64,000 nucleotides of DNA from Leishmania infantum JPCM5 (lineage: Eukaryota > Euglenozoa > Kinetoplastea > Trypanosomatida > Trypanosomatidae), in NCBI RefSeq assembly GCF_000002875.2, contig NC_009412.2, positions 571,001 through 635,000 on the forward strand. Reading direction: 5' to 3'. This document shows, piece by piece, positions 1-10,789 of this stretch. The notes beneath the pieces are model-generated. The model did not search any database and was not told the DNA's origin. It was given only the letters and a program-made list of their open reading frames with translations. Numbering within the stretch: position 1 is the first letter of the stretch; each line of letters begins with the position of its first letter. Both the position numbers and the translations under genes were made by a program.

Positions 1-599
1 TTCGCTTTCATCTCGCCCGTTGTGTTCGCATGCGCGCACCTCCCTCTCTGATTTTTTCCCTCCGTGATGAATGGTTGTAGTTGGAGCTCATAATGCCGCG
101 CGTAGGCGCACTGAAGCAAGGGCAAGCAAAACGTAAGGAAGCGACATCGCAACGATATCTTGTTGACGTTCACTTGCACTCGCAAACATAGACGCCCAAG
201 CGCACATTCCGCTACTCCGCTCTGTACCTTCAACCCTTCTCTGAGCACCCGTCTTGGCTGAAGTGCACGGGCTTCCCTCGACAGAGGGGCAAAATCGGCT
301 AGCTAGCTATCACGCGTGCCATTTTGGATCGGGTTTTCATGCCACAATTTATGGCCTCCTCCCACTCACCTGTCCCTGCCCTCCCCTCTCAACCCGCCTC
401 CTTGCTGCCTATACACACACACACACACACCTCTCTCTTGCGCAATCAACATGACGTGAAGGTTCTCTTCACGACAGCACTCACACGCAGACACGTTCTA
501 AAAATAGTGCACCTCACACCGAGACAGCCTCCCCACTGCCCGCAGCGCCGCATACCTCCACACACAGTGCAACGTCAGCATTTGTCAGAGCTTGTAAAG
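1..599. other. Gene-free 5' flank of first gene
   Basis: No supportable gene. It contains a pyrimidine-rich stretch and a short CA run (about 413-430), followed by CT-rich sequence likely to serve as the trans-splicing tract for the gene at 600. A minimal ATG-ACG-TGA upstream ORF lies at 451-459 and would be in the mRNA only if the spliced leader joins upstream of it. Confidence 0.5.
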
Positions 600-998
600 A
601 TGATGTCTCTGAAGACCGCTCATGTGCCCATAATCCTCGTGGGTTGCGTTGGTCTCTCCAGTTTTGCGATGGATGCCCTTGGCGCGCGCCTTCAGACGAA
701 GATGAGCATGCGCCAGCGCCGCTCTTGGCTGACGGCGAATCAATACCACATGGTCCACACAGTGGCTCTGGCGGCTATTGCTTGGATGATGACGCTGGCA
801 AAGGAGTCTCCCGAGGCGTCCTCGCGACTCAGCAAGGGCTTCTACCTGGTACTAGCCGGGGCCCTTGGATTTGCCGGCTCCATCTACTCGCTGTGCCTCC
901 GCATCTGCCCCAAGTTTATGGGCCCGCTCACCCCCACCAGTGGGCTTGTGCTGGTGCTGGGGTGGACAAACGTGGCACTGGCGGGCCTGTACTGGTGA
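600..998 (+). CDS. DUF423/TMEM256-like small membrane protein (paralogue 1)
   Basis: This 132-aa, very hydrophobic protein has about four predicted membrane helices. The start is the first ATG of an ATG-ATG pair; the frame is open further upstream only through non-ATG codons. The motif order matches the DUF423/TMEM256 family and the neighbour at 3176: an N-terminal helix, then a NQYHMVHT-like box (compare QYQLMHS in the neighbour), a helix with GFAGSIYSL, and a C-terminal GPLTPTSG plus LVLGW box. The GxHAL motif usual near the first helix is replaced by a DALGARLQ stretch, so this copy is the more divergent one. The biochemical function of the family is unknown. The protein would sit in a membrane, but which one cannot be told from the sequence. 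Confidence 0.8.
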   Translation: MMSLKTAHVPIILVGCVGLSSFAMDALGARLQTKMSMRQRRSWLTANQYHMVHTVALAAIAWMMTLAKESPEASSRLSKGFYLVLAGALGFAGSIYSLCLRICPKFMGPLTPTSGLVLVLGWTNVALAGLYW

Positions 999-3175
999 CG
1001 AGAGAAGGCAAAGCAAGGAGAGCACCAAAGGACGAGAGCAACGATAGCATATACGGAGAGAGGTGCTGTGAAGACGTCGCTTTCGAGCGTCTTGAGGGAA
1101 GGGTTATTATTCGTGTTGTTCTGTTCTTCGTTTGCGAGGAGTCGGCTACGTTGAGCATCGTAACTGCTGTTGCTGCGCCGCTCTTCACCATATCCCCTGC
1201 ATCTGATCACGCTCGCTGAGGTACAGCGCTTGGAGGAGGAGACTCGGGTAGAAGTGGGTCTGGGGAAGGGCCTGAGGTGGTGTCCGTGGCTCGTAGTCTG
1301 GCTCACTGGTTGAACTTTTCTTTTCCGGTGCACGCATGCGTTTGTCTTTCCATAGCTGTTCCCGCTGCGCGTTGTACTCCTCCGCAAGTGCATCGGTGCC
1401 TCTGTTGTTGCGGTTGGAGGGGTGGTTCCTGTCGGACATATTTTCAAGGCTTGCGCATATATATATATATATGTGCGTCTGTGTCCTCCTCTTTACGCAG
1501 CCGTCCATCAGAGCCTGAGAGGGAGAAAGGCGAAGCGCCTGCCGTCAAGTGTTTTGCATGGTTGTATGGGCCTATGTCGGAGAAAAAGCTTCACCCTTGC
1601 CATCGCTCGTGAGCTCGCGTTCGGGTCGCTCTTGGTCAAGGGCGTGGTTAAGTTGATGGTGTCAATGGTGTGCCGGTCATTATGTGCAATGGCCTCCGCG
1701 TTGCACCTCCCCTCTTTTTCGTTTACGCTTGGCCCTTCCTTCGCTGCTTGGATGTCTTTTGCCGGACTCTCTCGCACACACCCGGGCCCTCTCTGCCTCT
1801 GCCTCTTCACAAGCTTTTTTTTTTCACGGGGAGGGGAAAGTGGAGATGCCCGTCTCCCCCCCTCCTTGTTCGAACTCATCAAGTTCAGGAATAAAGGACA
1901 AAGAAGGGGCAGGTATTTCGTGGAGGCAGACTCAAAGGGAGGCGTGGTAGGCGGTGAGGTAGAGGTGGGCGGAAGGAGGACAGAGGGGGATGGGGCGGGG
2001 GACTGACGCACCCTCCACCAACCTGCACGTTTGTGTGTGATCGGTTCGTGCTTTCGCTCCTCTCGCTCGCGTCCTCCCTCCCTCCAGGCGAGAAGAAGAG
2101 GGGTGTTGCGGAACGGTAACGATCATGAGCCAGCAAACCTCATCAGAAAGGGAAACGAAAACGATGTGCCCACCCCCTCCTTCCTCCCTCCCTCCCTCCG
2201 AGTCTCGCGAACGGCGGCACAGCAGCGCTCCCGTTTGCTTTCACTACGCTTTGGTTGACGTTGTGTGTTTCGCTTGACCGCGTCCTTCCGTCACGCTTTT
2301 TATGTCTTCTGTTCTTGCACGTGTGCGGATAGGCGCTCCGCGTGTGGGTGGGTGGGTAGGTAGATGTGTTTCGGGGGGTGGGCGGCCAACCTCCCGCCCC
2401 TCCTCCTGCGCACTCCGCAGAGGTGACACAGCCCACGTACACACACATAGAACGCACAAAAAACGTAGGAAGACAGCAATAGCCACGCAACAATCTCTGA
2501 AGGAAAACTTCATTTAAAAAAAAAGAGGAAATATCCACGAGTCGGACAGAGAGTGTGCAGAGCTATAGGCCGCTCGCGTCACTGCGCCGCGTTTGACTCT
2601 CTGTCGGATCTGTGTGCCTCATGACTTTCTCTCTGTGGGGCGTATTTCTCTTCGTGTGTTCCTGTTTTCGACGGCAGAAACAGCCCTGCCCGTCGACTGC
2701 ACGAGCACTGTCGTTGTGAAGACTTCAACGTGCGTGAAAGAAGCAGGTGTCTCGACGCCACGTTTAGCGCGAGTAGATACGCCGTGCCTCTGCGCAAGAC
2801 CTTCTCTGCGGGGGAGGGAGGGGGGTCCTCCGTGAGGGCGGGGGGTGGGGTTACAGGTGTCTCCTCCGACGCAGCGAGGCAGGCAGTGCCTTGCTCCTAG
2901 CGGCAGACACGCCTGTAGCGGCATCGCCTGGTTGTGTGAAGGCGCACAAGCGTGGGTGGATCTGTTCACCGCACCACACTTGGACGCATTGCTCACCTGC
3001 TGTCATCTGATGTCTTCTCACGCCACCTCCCGCGCGCCCATCTCCTCTGTCTCGCTCTCCTGTACGCGCATGCTCGCTCTTTGAAAAGACTCTGTGCCCC
3101 TCACAAAAAAAAAACTGCCCACGTCCCCTCACAGTCGGCACTCGCAGCAACCGCAAGCCGGCGAGCTTCCGAAAA
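999..3175. other. Intergenic region, no gene seen
   Basis: It holds a TA run (about 1457-1472), CT-rich and TG-rich blocks, and C/T-rich tracts before 3176 that can serve as the splice-acceptor region of the second DUF423-like gene. Short ORFs here begin with non-ATG codons or have low-complexity translations. Confidence 0.5.
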
Positions 3176-3559
3176 ATGGTGTCCATTCCGCTTTTGTACA
3201 GTGGCGTGCTCGGCTTCACCGGTGTCGTCGCTGGTGCCGTCGGCTCGCACGCGCTGAAGGCAAAATCCGCGGAAGAGCGCAACGCCTTCGTCATCAGCTC
3301 TCAGTACCAGCTCATGCACAGCATAGCAGCACTCGGCGCCATTGGGTTAAGCCAGGCAGTGCGGAGCTGGAATCCGGTCGCGGCGAAGCGGCTGCGAATC
3401 GCCGCATGGATGTTCCTGCTCGGGACGACGCTCTTCTCGGGCACCGTGTACGCACGCGTGTTTGGCGCCCCCAAGTCTGTGGGCCAGCTGGCCCCGACGG
3501 GTGGCTACATCTTGATGGGTGGCTGGGCCTGCCTCATTGCTGCCGCTGTCGCACTGTGA
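3176..3559 (+). CDS. DUF423/TMEM256-like small membrane protein (paralogue 2)
   Basis: This 127-aa integral membrane protein with about four helices is close to the usual DUF423 length. Visible family signatures are an N-terminal helix rich in G/V/A followed by AVGSHALK (the GxHAL motif), SQYQLMHSIAALGAIGL, FSGTVYARVFG, and a C-terminal LAPTGGYILMGGWACLI segment. It is the better-conserved of two tandem family members (the other is at 600-998), which points to an old local duplication. Function is unknown for the family; human TMEM256 is an uncharacterised homologue. The start is an ATG 3' of a CT-rich tract ending near 3060-3090, consistent with a short trans-spliced 5' UTR. Confidence 0.88.
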   Translation: MVSIPLLYSGVLGFTGVVAGAVGSHALKAKSAEERNAFVISSQYQLMHSIAALGAIGLSQAVRSWNPVAAKRLRIAAWMFLLGTTLFSGTVYARVFGAPKSVGQLAPTGGYILMGGWACLIAAAVAL

Positions 3560-4143
3560 GAGCGCAGAAGAGATATATATAAAAAAGCATACAAATGTGC
3601 AGATCATTATCCAACGAACGGTGAAAGTGGTCAGAGCACATGTCAGGGGTGTGGGGTCGCTGCGCTATTCTTGTTTTGCATTCGAGTGCCGCCAACACGC
3701 GCACGCGCAACCGCGTACGCCCTCCGGCGGCCCTAGGCCATCGGGATATCCACTATTGTTTCTCGTCTCGTCATCGCCCACCTCATCCGCTTCACTATCA
3801 TCACCTCCTGCAGAAGGTGCCTTCTTTTATCCCTCTTCCCTCGCCGTTTCTTCTGCTGTCCGCTACTCCCACGCCCTGCCCCCACACGCACACGCACACG
3901 TTGGCCGAACCCTGTCCCACGCACTCACGCCTCGAGACAGTGCGCAGTCGCTGGCAAAGGTTTTTCGGTGTTTCGATGTAGCCCACACCTACTCGCCTCT
4001 CCTACGACGCTCCTCTTTGATCGCTGAAGCTCCGCGCAAACGTCGTCGGCGTCGTGCAGAGAACCAACCAGTCTCGCTGAGCGATCCGATTTTGTCATCG
4101 CTGTAGCGACGCGAACACAGTACGAGAAGGTATAGCTGTCGCG
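3560..4143. other. Intergenic region, no gene seen
   Basis: It contains a short TA run just after the upstream stop (about 3571-3580) and pyrimidine-rich sequence around 3770-3880 that probably supplies the splice acceptor for the gene at 4144. Confidence 0.5.
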
Positions 4144-4641
4144 ATGGCACCCAAGGCTAAGCCGGATCGAATGGCGGGAGGCCCCTCTTCTGCCTCGAAA
4201 AGCGCCACAGACCCCATGTTGCAGGGCACCTATGAGCAAGACGAGTCGAACGACTTGGAGGCGTCGACAGACGAAATCGCTGCCTTTGAGGCGCGTCTTC
4301 GGCATCAGCAGCAGCATGGTCGGGGCAACTCTGCAGCGGCACGGAACATATCGAGCGCCCCCACGTCAGGTGCTCCGCGACGCTCGTCAGCACCGGTGAC
4401 CAATAGTGCTCATCGGCCGCATCCGTCCTCGAGTGCCGCCCCGTCGGCGGCCGCCGGCGCATCGTATGCCGCCCCGCACCGCACCGCCGACCGTGGCGCG
4501 TCGGAGGAGGAACACGCAGCGCAGACACAGCGTGGCGAGGACATCGAGGATGTGCGCCGCCTCGAGGACCGCTTCCGCGGTGGCGATGACGACGATAGCG
4601 ATGAGGAGACGGTTGCACGCCGGCGCAAGATGGGGCTGTGA
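4144..4641 (+). CDS. Hypothetical low-complexity protein, 165 aa
   Basis: This is a hydrophilic protein rich in Ala, Ser and Pro. It has a basic N-terminus (MAPKAKPDR), a short helical stretch around DEIAAFEARLRHQQQ, a disordered middle, and an acidic C-terminal segment (RGGDDDDSDEE) followed by a basic end (RRRKMGL). There is no signal peptide, membrane segment or recognised domain. The ATG start, GC-rich third positions and spacing to neighbours on the same strand support a real gene. The function cannot be inferred from the sequence. Confidence 0.72.
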   Translation: MAPKAKPDRMAGGPSSASKSATDPMLQGTYEQDESNDLEASTDEIAAFEARLRHQQQHGRGNSAAARNISSAPTSGAPRRSSAPVTNSAHRPHPSSSAAPSAAAGASYAAPHRTADRGASEEEHAAQTQRGEDIEDVRRLEDRFRGGDDDDSDEETVARRRKMGL

Positions 4642-5698
4642 GGCGGCAAATGAAGAGACGAAAAGGCGAAGAGAAGAGCACTCCGCACCGTGCGGCAGTG
4701 TGCTCCACAACGTTTTGCATCTTTTCCCTCTCTGCCAGCTAACTGAGACGGCGCCAGTCTGGCGCTGCGGCCAGGGGGAAGGCGGAGGAAGAGGGACAGT
4801 GGTTGGGAAAGCAAAAGGAGTTCTGGACATGCGCGGTGTTGTCTTGGTACTGACAACGCCGGCACCCCTCACGTATACCTCTACCTTCTCGCGCCACGCA
4901 AAAATGTACATATCTGCCCCCGCTCATTGGCCCCCTCGTGGCTTCTGCGCCGTGAGGCGAAGCGCGGCTTTCTATTCCTACTGTTTTGTCTGCCCCTGTG
5001 GCGCTCGCGCAGGCGTGGCCAGCGCAAGTGTGGCAGCTTAAGTGGAACGAGACGGAACGTCGATTCGGGAGAACGAGTAGCCTCAAACGCCTGCATAGAC
5101 AACTGCAGATTTGCGTGTACGTGCGATGAGGGATCTTTGTGTGGCCCACGGAGGTGTTCTTCACGGATGATGGTGCGGGCGCCTCTGCCCGCGTTTTCTC
5201 TTATTTTTTTTGTCGTTTTTCCTTCGCAACCTGGCGGCGCGAACTACCCGCCCTGCACTCACGCTCTCACGCACACGCGCACGCACGCATTGAGAGAGAC
5301 ACACGTGAGGGGTGTTTTTCCTCCTGCTGGCAGGATCTCTGCTTCCCGTGCAGCATCGCTCTTTTCTCGGCATTCCACCGCCTCTCCCTCTTCCTTTTAT
5401 TCTTTTCTCTTTGCTCGTTCCATTCTATTGGTGTTGGTTTTGCGTGCGGTCGTGCATGTGTGCATGCGCTTTCCTTTTTCCTGCTGTTTCAGCATCGCTT
5501 CTCCGTGAGACGTACACACACACACACACACACATAGGCGCACAGAGACCCGCCTACGGCCATCGCTCACCATCATCGCTGTCATAGAAATCAAAACGCA
5601 CCCATAGAGTGGAACGAAGAAGCGCGAAGGGCATAGACACCATCGCAGGGCGTCTCTCCCCCTCTCTCCTTCTATCACTCAACTACGTCTCATGCGCC
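4642..5698. other. Intergenic region, no gene seen
   Basis: It is T/C-rich from about 5190 onward, with a CA run near 5515-5534. The latter part is the likely trans-splicing region for the coiled-coil gene at 5699. Confidence 0.5.
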
Positions 5699-7627
5699 AT
5701 GGCCGATAACGAAGTGGATGTCATTCTCCAGAACTACTTTGCCACTATCGCGGAGAAAGACTCCGATGCGCTCAAGTTGTATGAGGACAACAAGCGCATG
5801 CGCCGCCTTGTTGAGCAGACACTGAAGGCTCGCGAAGAGCTGGAGGCGCAGCACTGCGCAACGCAGTTACTCGTCACATCGCTACAGAACGACCTCCGCG
5901 AGAAGCAGCACATCATAGAAACCCAAGACAAGGCAAGCGCCCTCTGGCGTGACGGCATTGCGGAACTGAGAAGCATTCTTGAACGTCCCTCCGAGGCAGC
6001 TCATGGGCTGAGCGACGTCGTCGACGACGTGCGAAGCATGTCGGCGGAGCTGCGCAGCCTTCGGCAAGGCATGGAGTACGCGCAGTGGTGCTGCAACGAA
6101 TGGGAAGGCTACTTGTTGGAGTCACTTGTTGCTTCAGAGGCCCGCGAGCGCCGCGCGCTCGAACGCTCAGCCGTTCACTCGCTTCAAGCGCTGTGCGAGG
6201 CCGCCGCTGAGGTTCGCAGTCTGTCTATGTGGGCTGCTGCCCAGGAAGCGGCGACGGGGTCCACGATCGCGCGCTGGGAAGCCTGGCACGCGACGACGCA
6301 GCAAGAGCGCGAGAGCGTGGCACAGAAGCACGCACAGGCGCTGCATCGAGCAGAGCTCGAGGTGCTTCATCACGCCCGCCATGCCGAAGCCGCACATGAG
6401 AAGGCGGAGGAAATGGTGCAGCGGCTGGCAGCTCATGAGCAGGAGGAACGAGCTGCTCACGAGCGGAGAGCTCTGGAGGCAAAGACGCAAGTGGGCTTAG
6501 TCGACCTGCTCGTCCGCCGATGCACCGCCGCGGAAGAGAAGTGGTGCGACGCTGTGCTGGAAGTGCGTACGGTCACACACCGCCTACAAAGGACCATGGA
6601 GGAGTTGAGCGGCCTGTCTGAGGAACACGAACAGGCCCTTGTGGAGCAGGAGCAGAACCGCTTACGTGTCTCGAAACTTGCGAAGAAAGTGGAGCAGCTC
6701 AAAGAACAGCAGTCGGAAATGGAGGCGCTGCAGCAGCGTTGCAGTTCGCAACAAGAAGATCTGCAGGCCCTTCGGGACAAGTACGTGGCCATCGCAGACA
6801 AGGAGCGCAACCTGCGATACCAGCTGAGCACCTCCACGGAAAGTGCCGCCGCGAAGCTGCTGAGTGTGGAGGAATCCCTCCAGGCGGCTGAGCGGCGCGC
6901 CGCTGTGCTGGAAGAGCGTCTCCGTACCACGCAAGAAGAAGCCTGGGCGGCGCAGAAAGACATTGCGGCTCTGCGGCGGCAAGTGGAGCAGCATCGCGCG
7001 ACAGATGCGGTGCTGAAAGCCACGCAACAGCAGCTGCGCGAGACGGAAAAACACGCTTTCAACCTTCAGGAAGCATTGGACGTGTTAAAGGCTGAGCACC
7101 AGGCGCAGCTGCTGGCCGAACGCGAGAGTCACGCGGCAGAGATGGTCGCGCTCGCCGAGGCCAACGAGGATGCGCTTCAGAGCCAAGCTTCAGAGGCTCG
7201 TGCGCGCGCTGTAGAGGCAGAGGAACGCATGCAGCGAGCACAGGAAACTGCTATGCGTGAAAAGGAAGCACTGCAGCGAGAGCTGCAAGCGTGGACGGCG
7301 GAGGTGGACACTTTGAAATCGGAGCTTGCCAGAGGCCGCCAGCGTGCTGAGGCAGAGAAAACCGCGAGAGAAGTACTCGAGCAGCAGAACCGCAGCGAGA
7401 CGAGCGTTGTGCGCAGTATGGTGGAGCTCAGCTTCGATGATGCGCGGCGGGGCCTGCAGGTGGTGGAGCTGCAGGGGCGCCTCAAGAGTGTCCAGCAGCG
7501 CAACCGCCTTCTGGAAGAAGCGTGCCAGCGCAGTGCCGGTGTCATTGCACAACTACGGGAAGCACTGTACCGTGAGCAGATGACGTCACGCACGCTGCGG
7601 CTGAAAGACGACTCCCTATCTGCTTAG
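5699..7627 (+). CDS. Coiled-coil protein, 642 aa
   Basis: From about residue 30 to the C-terminus this protein is almost entirely predicted coiled coil. Heptads of Ala/Leu alternate with E, Q, R and K (for example ELEAQHCATQL and VEQLKEQQSEMEALQQR), and Pro and Gly are nearly absent. The first ATG with a typical context (MADNEV) is taken as the start; the frame continues upstream only to a GTG. There is no transmembrane segment or catalytic motif. Proteins of this type in trypanosomatids are often cytoskeletal or flagellar, but nothing in the sequence assigns it to a structure. GC-rich third positions across the whole length make a real gene very likely. Confidence 0.85.
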   Translation: MADNEVDVILQNYFATIAEKDSDALKLYEDNKRMRRLVEQTLKAREELEAQHCATQLLVTSLQNDLREKQHIIETQDKASALWRDGIAELRSILERPSEAAHGLSDVVDDVRSMSAELRSLRQGMEYAQWCCNEWEGYLLESLVASEARERRALERSAVHSLQALCEAAAEVRSLSMWAAAQEAATGSTIARWEAWHATTQQERESVAQKHAQALHRAELEVLHHARHAEAAHEKAEEMVQRLAAHEQEERAAHERRALEAKTQVGLVDLLVRRCTAAEEKWCDAVLEVRTVTHRLQRTMEELSGLSEEHEQALVEQEQNRLRVSKLAKKVEQLKEQQSEMEALQQRCSSQQEDLQALRDKYVAIADKERNLRYQLSTSTESAAAKLLSVEESLQAAERRAAVLEERLRTTQEEAWAAQKDIAALRRQVEQHRATDAVLKATQQQLRETEKHAFNLQEALDVLKAEHQAQLLAERESHAAEMVALAEANEDALQSQASEARARAVEAEERMQRAQETAMREKEALQRELQAWTAEVDTLKSELARGRQRAEAEKTAREVLEQQNRSETSVVRSMVELSFDDARRGLQVVELQGRLKSVQQRNRLLEEACQRSAGVIAQLREALYREQMTSRTLRLKDDSLSA

Positions 7628-8358
7628 CGCATGGCGCGCGCACACACAAACGCACTCACAGAGAAACATACATGCCTCTAGCCGGTGAGGTCGCAGTACT
7701 GCCGTCGGCTGGGTCGCTGGCCCTGTCGCCGGGTCCTACACCGGCCATCCTCATCTCTTACCTTCTTGCTCATCTCTCTCACTGCTTTCTCCTTGACGCC
7801 GCGCAAGCTGCTCCGATGAGATCAGTCTCGCAATCGATGGGTGGCAGGTGGGCGTGTCCGCTCCATCGATCCCCCGCACTGCTCCGAACCTCTTTTCGTC
7901 GTCGTCGTTTGCCTGGCAGATGCTGATGAGCACGGACGAATCAGTCAAGTCCAGGAAAACGACCAAACGTTTCGTGTTCTCTTTTTCTTTTTTGGCGCTA
8001 TGCATTGCCAGCGCATCTGGAAACGGCAGTGATCTGCATGCACTCGCAAGAGGTGCTGCCGTCTCAACCGCATCCCGCTCTCACGCACACTCGCTCTGCA
8101 CCCTCCTCCCTTCTCCCTCCTCCTCTCCCTCTCTGTCTTTCCCTGCCCATCTGCTTCCGCTTCCCTCGCTATAACGTGGCACGCTGCGCACGCCGACGCG
8201 GCCACGCATATGCAGCGGCAGAAGAATAGCCTCGTCGACAATACAAGTATGCACGCACAGACCCCTTCTTCCCAGGCGCGCACACACACCCACACATTAC
8301 ATATACATGCATCCCGGTATACTCTCTCACTCTCTCGCTAACCATCTCCCCGGCAACC
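7628..8358. other. Intergenic region, no gene seen
   Basis: It holds the 3' UTR of the coiled-coil gene and the 5' region of the helicase. No independent gene is supportable. Confidence 0.5.
8093..8215 (+). promoter_or_regulatory. Candidate spliced-leader acceptor for the eIF4AIII-like gene
   Basis: A long CT-rich tract (about 8093-8172) is followed by the first AG in a non-pyrimidine context at 8214-8215. This would give a 5' UTR of roughly 140 nt. Assigned by eye; RNA data could shift the exact AG. Confidence 0.4.
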
Positions 8359-9528
8359 ATGGAGACGGAGCAAGTAGATAATATTCAGGCCAACGTGCTG
8401 GCCATCCCAACCTTTGAGGCGATGGGGTTGAAGGAGGACCTCCTCAAGGGCATGTACAGCTTCGGTTACAAGAAGCCCACCGCCATTCAGAAGCGCTTCA
8501 TTATGCCTTTCCTAAAGGGACGCGACGTGATTGCGCAGGCGTCTTCTGGTACGGGCAAGACGTCCGCCTTCTGCGTCTGTCTCCTGCAAGCGTGCGACCC
8601 GCACACGCGTGAGACGCAGGCCCTCATCCTCTCGCCGACTCGCGAGCTGGCGGTGCAGACGCAGGATTTGTGCAACAACATTGGCCACCACATGGGGCTG
8701 ACGGCGTACGCGTGCATCGGTGGCAAGAGCACAGAGGAGGACATCCGCCGTCTCGAGAGCGGTGTGCACATCGTCTCCGGCACGCCCGGCCGCGTCTTTG
8801 ATATGATCCGCCGCAAGAGCCTTCGCGTAAATGGGCTGAAAACCCTCGTGCTGGACGAGGCTGATGAGATGCTGGGCAAGGGCTTCAAGGCTCAGATTCA
8901 CGACATCTACCGCATGGTCCCGCCGCTGCAGATCATCCTCGTGTCGGCGACGCTGCCGGCCGACGTGCTGGAGATGACGGAGAAGTTCATGACGGAGCCC
9001 GCGAGCATTCTCGTGAAGCGGGATGAGATCACCGTGGATAGTGTTAAGCAGTACTTTGTCTCCGTTGACGAGGAGAAAAACAAATTCGATGTCTTGATGG
9101 AGTTGTACGACAGTCTCACGATCGCCCACGCCGTGGTCTTCTGTAACACCCGCAAAAAGGTGGAGCAGCTCGCCAAGAAGATGACGCGCGAGAAGTTCGC
9201 TGTAACCGCCATGCACGGCGACATGCCCCAGGCGGAGCGCGACGAGATTATGCGGCAGTTCCGGAATGGGCACAGCCGCGTGCTCATCACAACGGACCTG
9301 TGGGCGCGTGGCATTGATGTGGAGCGCGTCTCGCTCGTCCTCAGCTACGATTTGCCGCTCGCGCGTGAGCAGTACATTCACCGCATCGGCCGCACTGGTC
9401 GCATGGGCCGCACTGGGCTGGCCATCACCTTCGTGCGCCATGACGAGCTGCGCTTGCTGCGCGACATCGAGCAGTTCTACGCGACGCAAATTGAGGAACT
9501 CCCCGCGAATATCGGCGAGCAAATGTAG
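8359..9528 (+). CDS. eIF4AIII: DEAD-box RNA helicase, eIF4AIII/FAL1 type
   Basis: This 389-aa protein has the full two-RecA-domain core and almost no extensions, like eIF4A. Motifs by residue are a Q-motif region ([11 protein letters not shown], about 35-45), motif I ASSGTGKT (61-68), PTRELA, TPGR, motif II DEAD (166-169), motif III SAT (196-198), motif V starting at ARGID (316) and motif [10 protein letters not shown] (341-348). TDLWARG has the Trp typical of eIF4AIII, where eIF4AI has Leu, and the lack of long tails fits FAL1/eIF4AIII. In other eukaryotes this protein is the RNA clamp of the exon junction complex and acts in rRNA maturation; in trypanosomatids it is known as a nuclear eIF4A-like protein separate from the translation factor. 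Sits alone among unrelated + strand genes. Confidence 0.93.
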   Translation: METEQVDNIQANVLAIPTFEAMGLKEDLLKGMYSFGYKKPTAIQKRFIMPFLKGRDVIAQASSGTGKTSAFCVCLLQACDPHTRETQALILSPTRELAVQTQDLCNNIGHHMGLTAYACIGGKSTEEDIRRLESGVHIVSGTPGRVFDMIRRKSLRVNGLKTLVLDEADEMLGKGFKAQIHDIYRMVPPLQIILVSATLPADVLEMTEKFMTEPASILVKRDEITVDSVKQYFVSVDEEKNKFDVLMELYDSLTIAHAVVFCNTRKKVEQLAKKMTREKFAVTAMHGDMPQAERDEIMRQFRNGHSRVLITTDLWARGIDVERVSLVLSYDLPLAREQYIHRIGRTGRMGRTGLAITFVRHDELRLLRDIEQFYATQIEELPANIGEQM

Positions 9529-10744
9529 AAGAGGGAAACGCAGAGAGGCGGCACGTCCGCGCACTCGAGCGTGCTCTGCAGGCGTGAATGTGAGGAGGAG
9601 GGATCGAGGGGGGCGCTTCTCGGCTCTCCACCTCTCGCTTCTCCAAGCTAACCACGACGGCTACAACGGCGCCGGTGCAAGCATGCGTAGCTCAGCCCAA
9701 GGTGATACGCGTAAGATCGAGTATGTCACCATGCGTTACCTCAGCAAGAGGCGCTGCTAACCTGCAGTGCATTTCTTTGCTGCTGGATGCAACTCCCGAT
9801 GCGGCACTTAGGGAGAGCGCTAATATGAGCACTGCGAATGATGGTGACGAGTCACGGTGGTGATGTCGGTTGCGTGAGCTCTGGGTGTGGCGATGGCCGG
9901 GTGTACGTGCGTGTATGCGTTTTCTTTGTTTTGCTAACGACTACCTCTTTAAGGAAAGGAGAAAAAGAGAAAACGGAGAAAAGTGCGTCTCCCTCAATCG
10001 AAGAGGCTGTGGCACGGAGCTGCTTACGGCTTCCGCGATGCCGCCCGCCTCGCCGAGAGTGTGTAGGTGCGTCTGCATGGCCCTTGAACAACAAAGGCGC
10101 ACGGACGCCACCGCCCGCAGAAGGCGCACTGTGTCCTCCGCCCTCTCCCATACCACCGGCAGCACGGCTTGGAATGGGAATGTCGTACGCAGCGCATGTT
10201 CCTTGCGCTCGTGCACCGTCTCTTCTGCAGCCCTTTCACCATCTCTCTCCATCACCGTCGCTTCTGCTGACATCTCGCGCTGGTGCACCCCCACAGTCGC
10301 CTGCAGATATCGTTGTTGTTCGTTGTCCGTTGTTCGGCGAATGCATTCTCGTTGCTCTGCATAGCATGCTTTCCCTGCCGTTTGTCTGATCCGGAATCAC
10401 TTCTCGTTTTAACATTATTATCGGAGCGCGCACAAGGTGGTGGGCGGGCGGAGAGGGGGACCAACACACGCAACACTATCAAAAAAGGAAGACACACGGG
10501 GAAAAAAAAAACGGAAGCTCTGTTGTACCGTTCACGCCACCGACTCACCCCTCTTTCCGCAGCCCTCATCTCCCTTCGATGCGTCAAAGTAGGCGTGGTC
10601 ACTCCTCCCTCCCTCCAGCCCATCCCTTCTTTTCGTTGTTGTTGTGCGCACGCCGTCCCTTCCTAGTACCGCTCACTCACTTTCTTTCTTGCATCGATCT
10701 CGGAAAGGCACGACTACTGGAGTACGTGCTGCTCAGTGAGGTGC

Positions 10745-10789
<45 letters not shown>

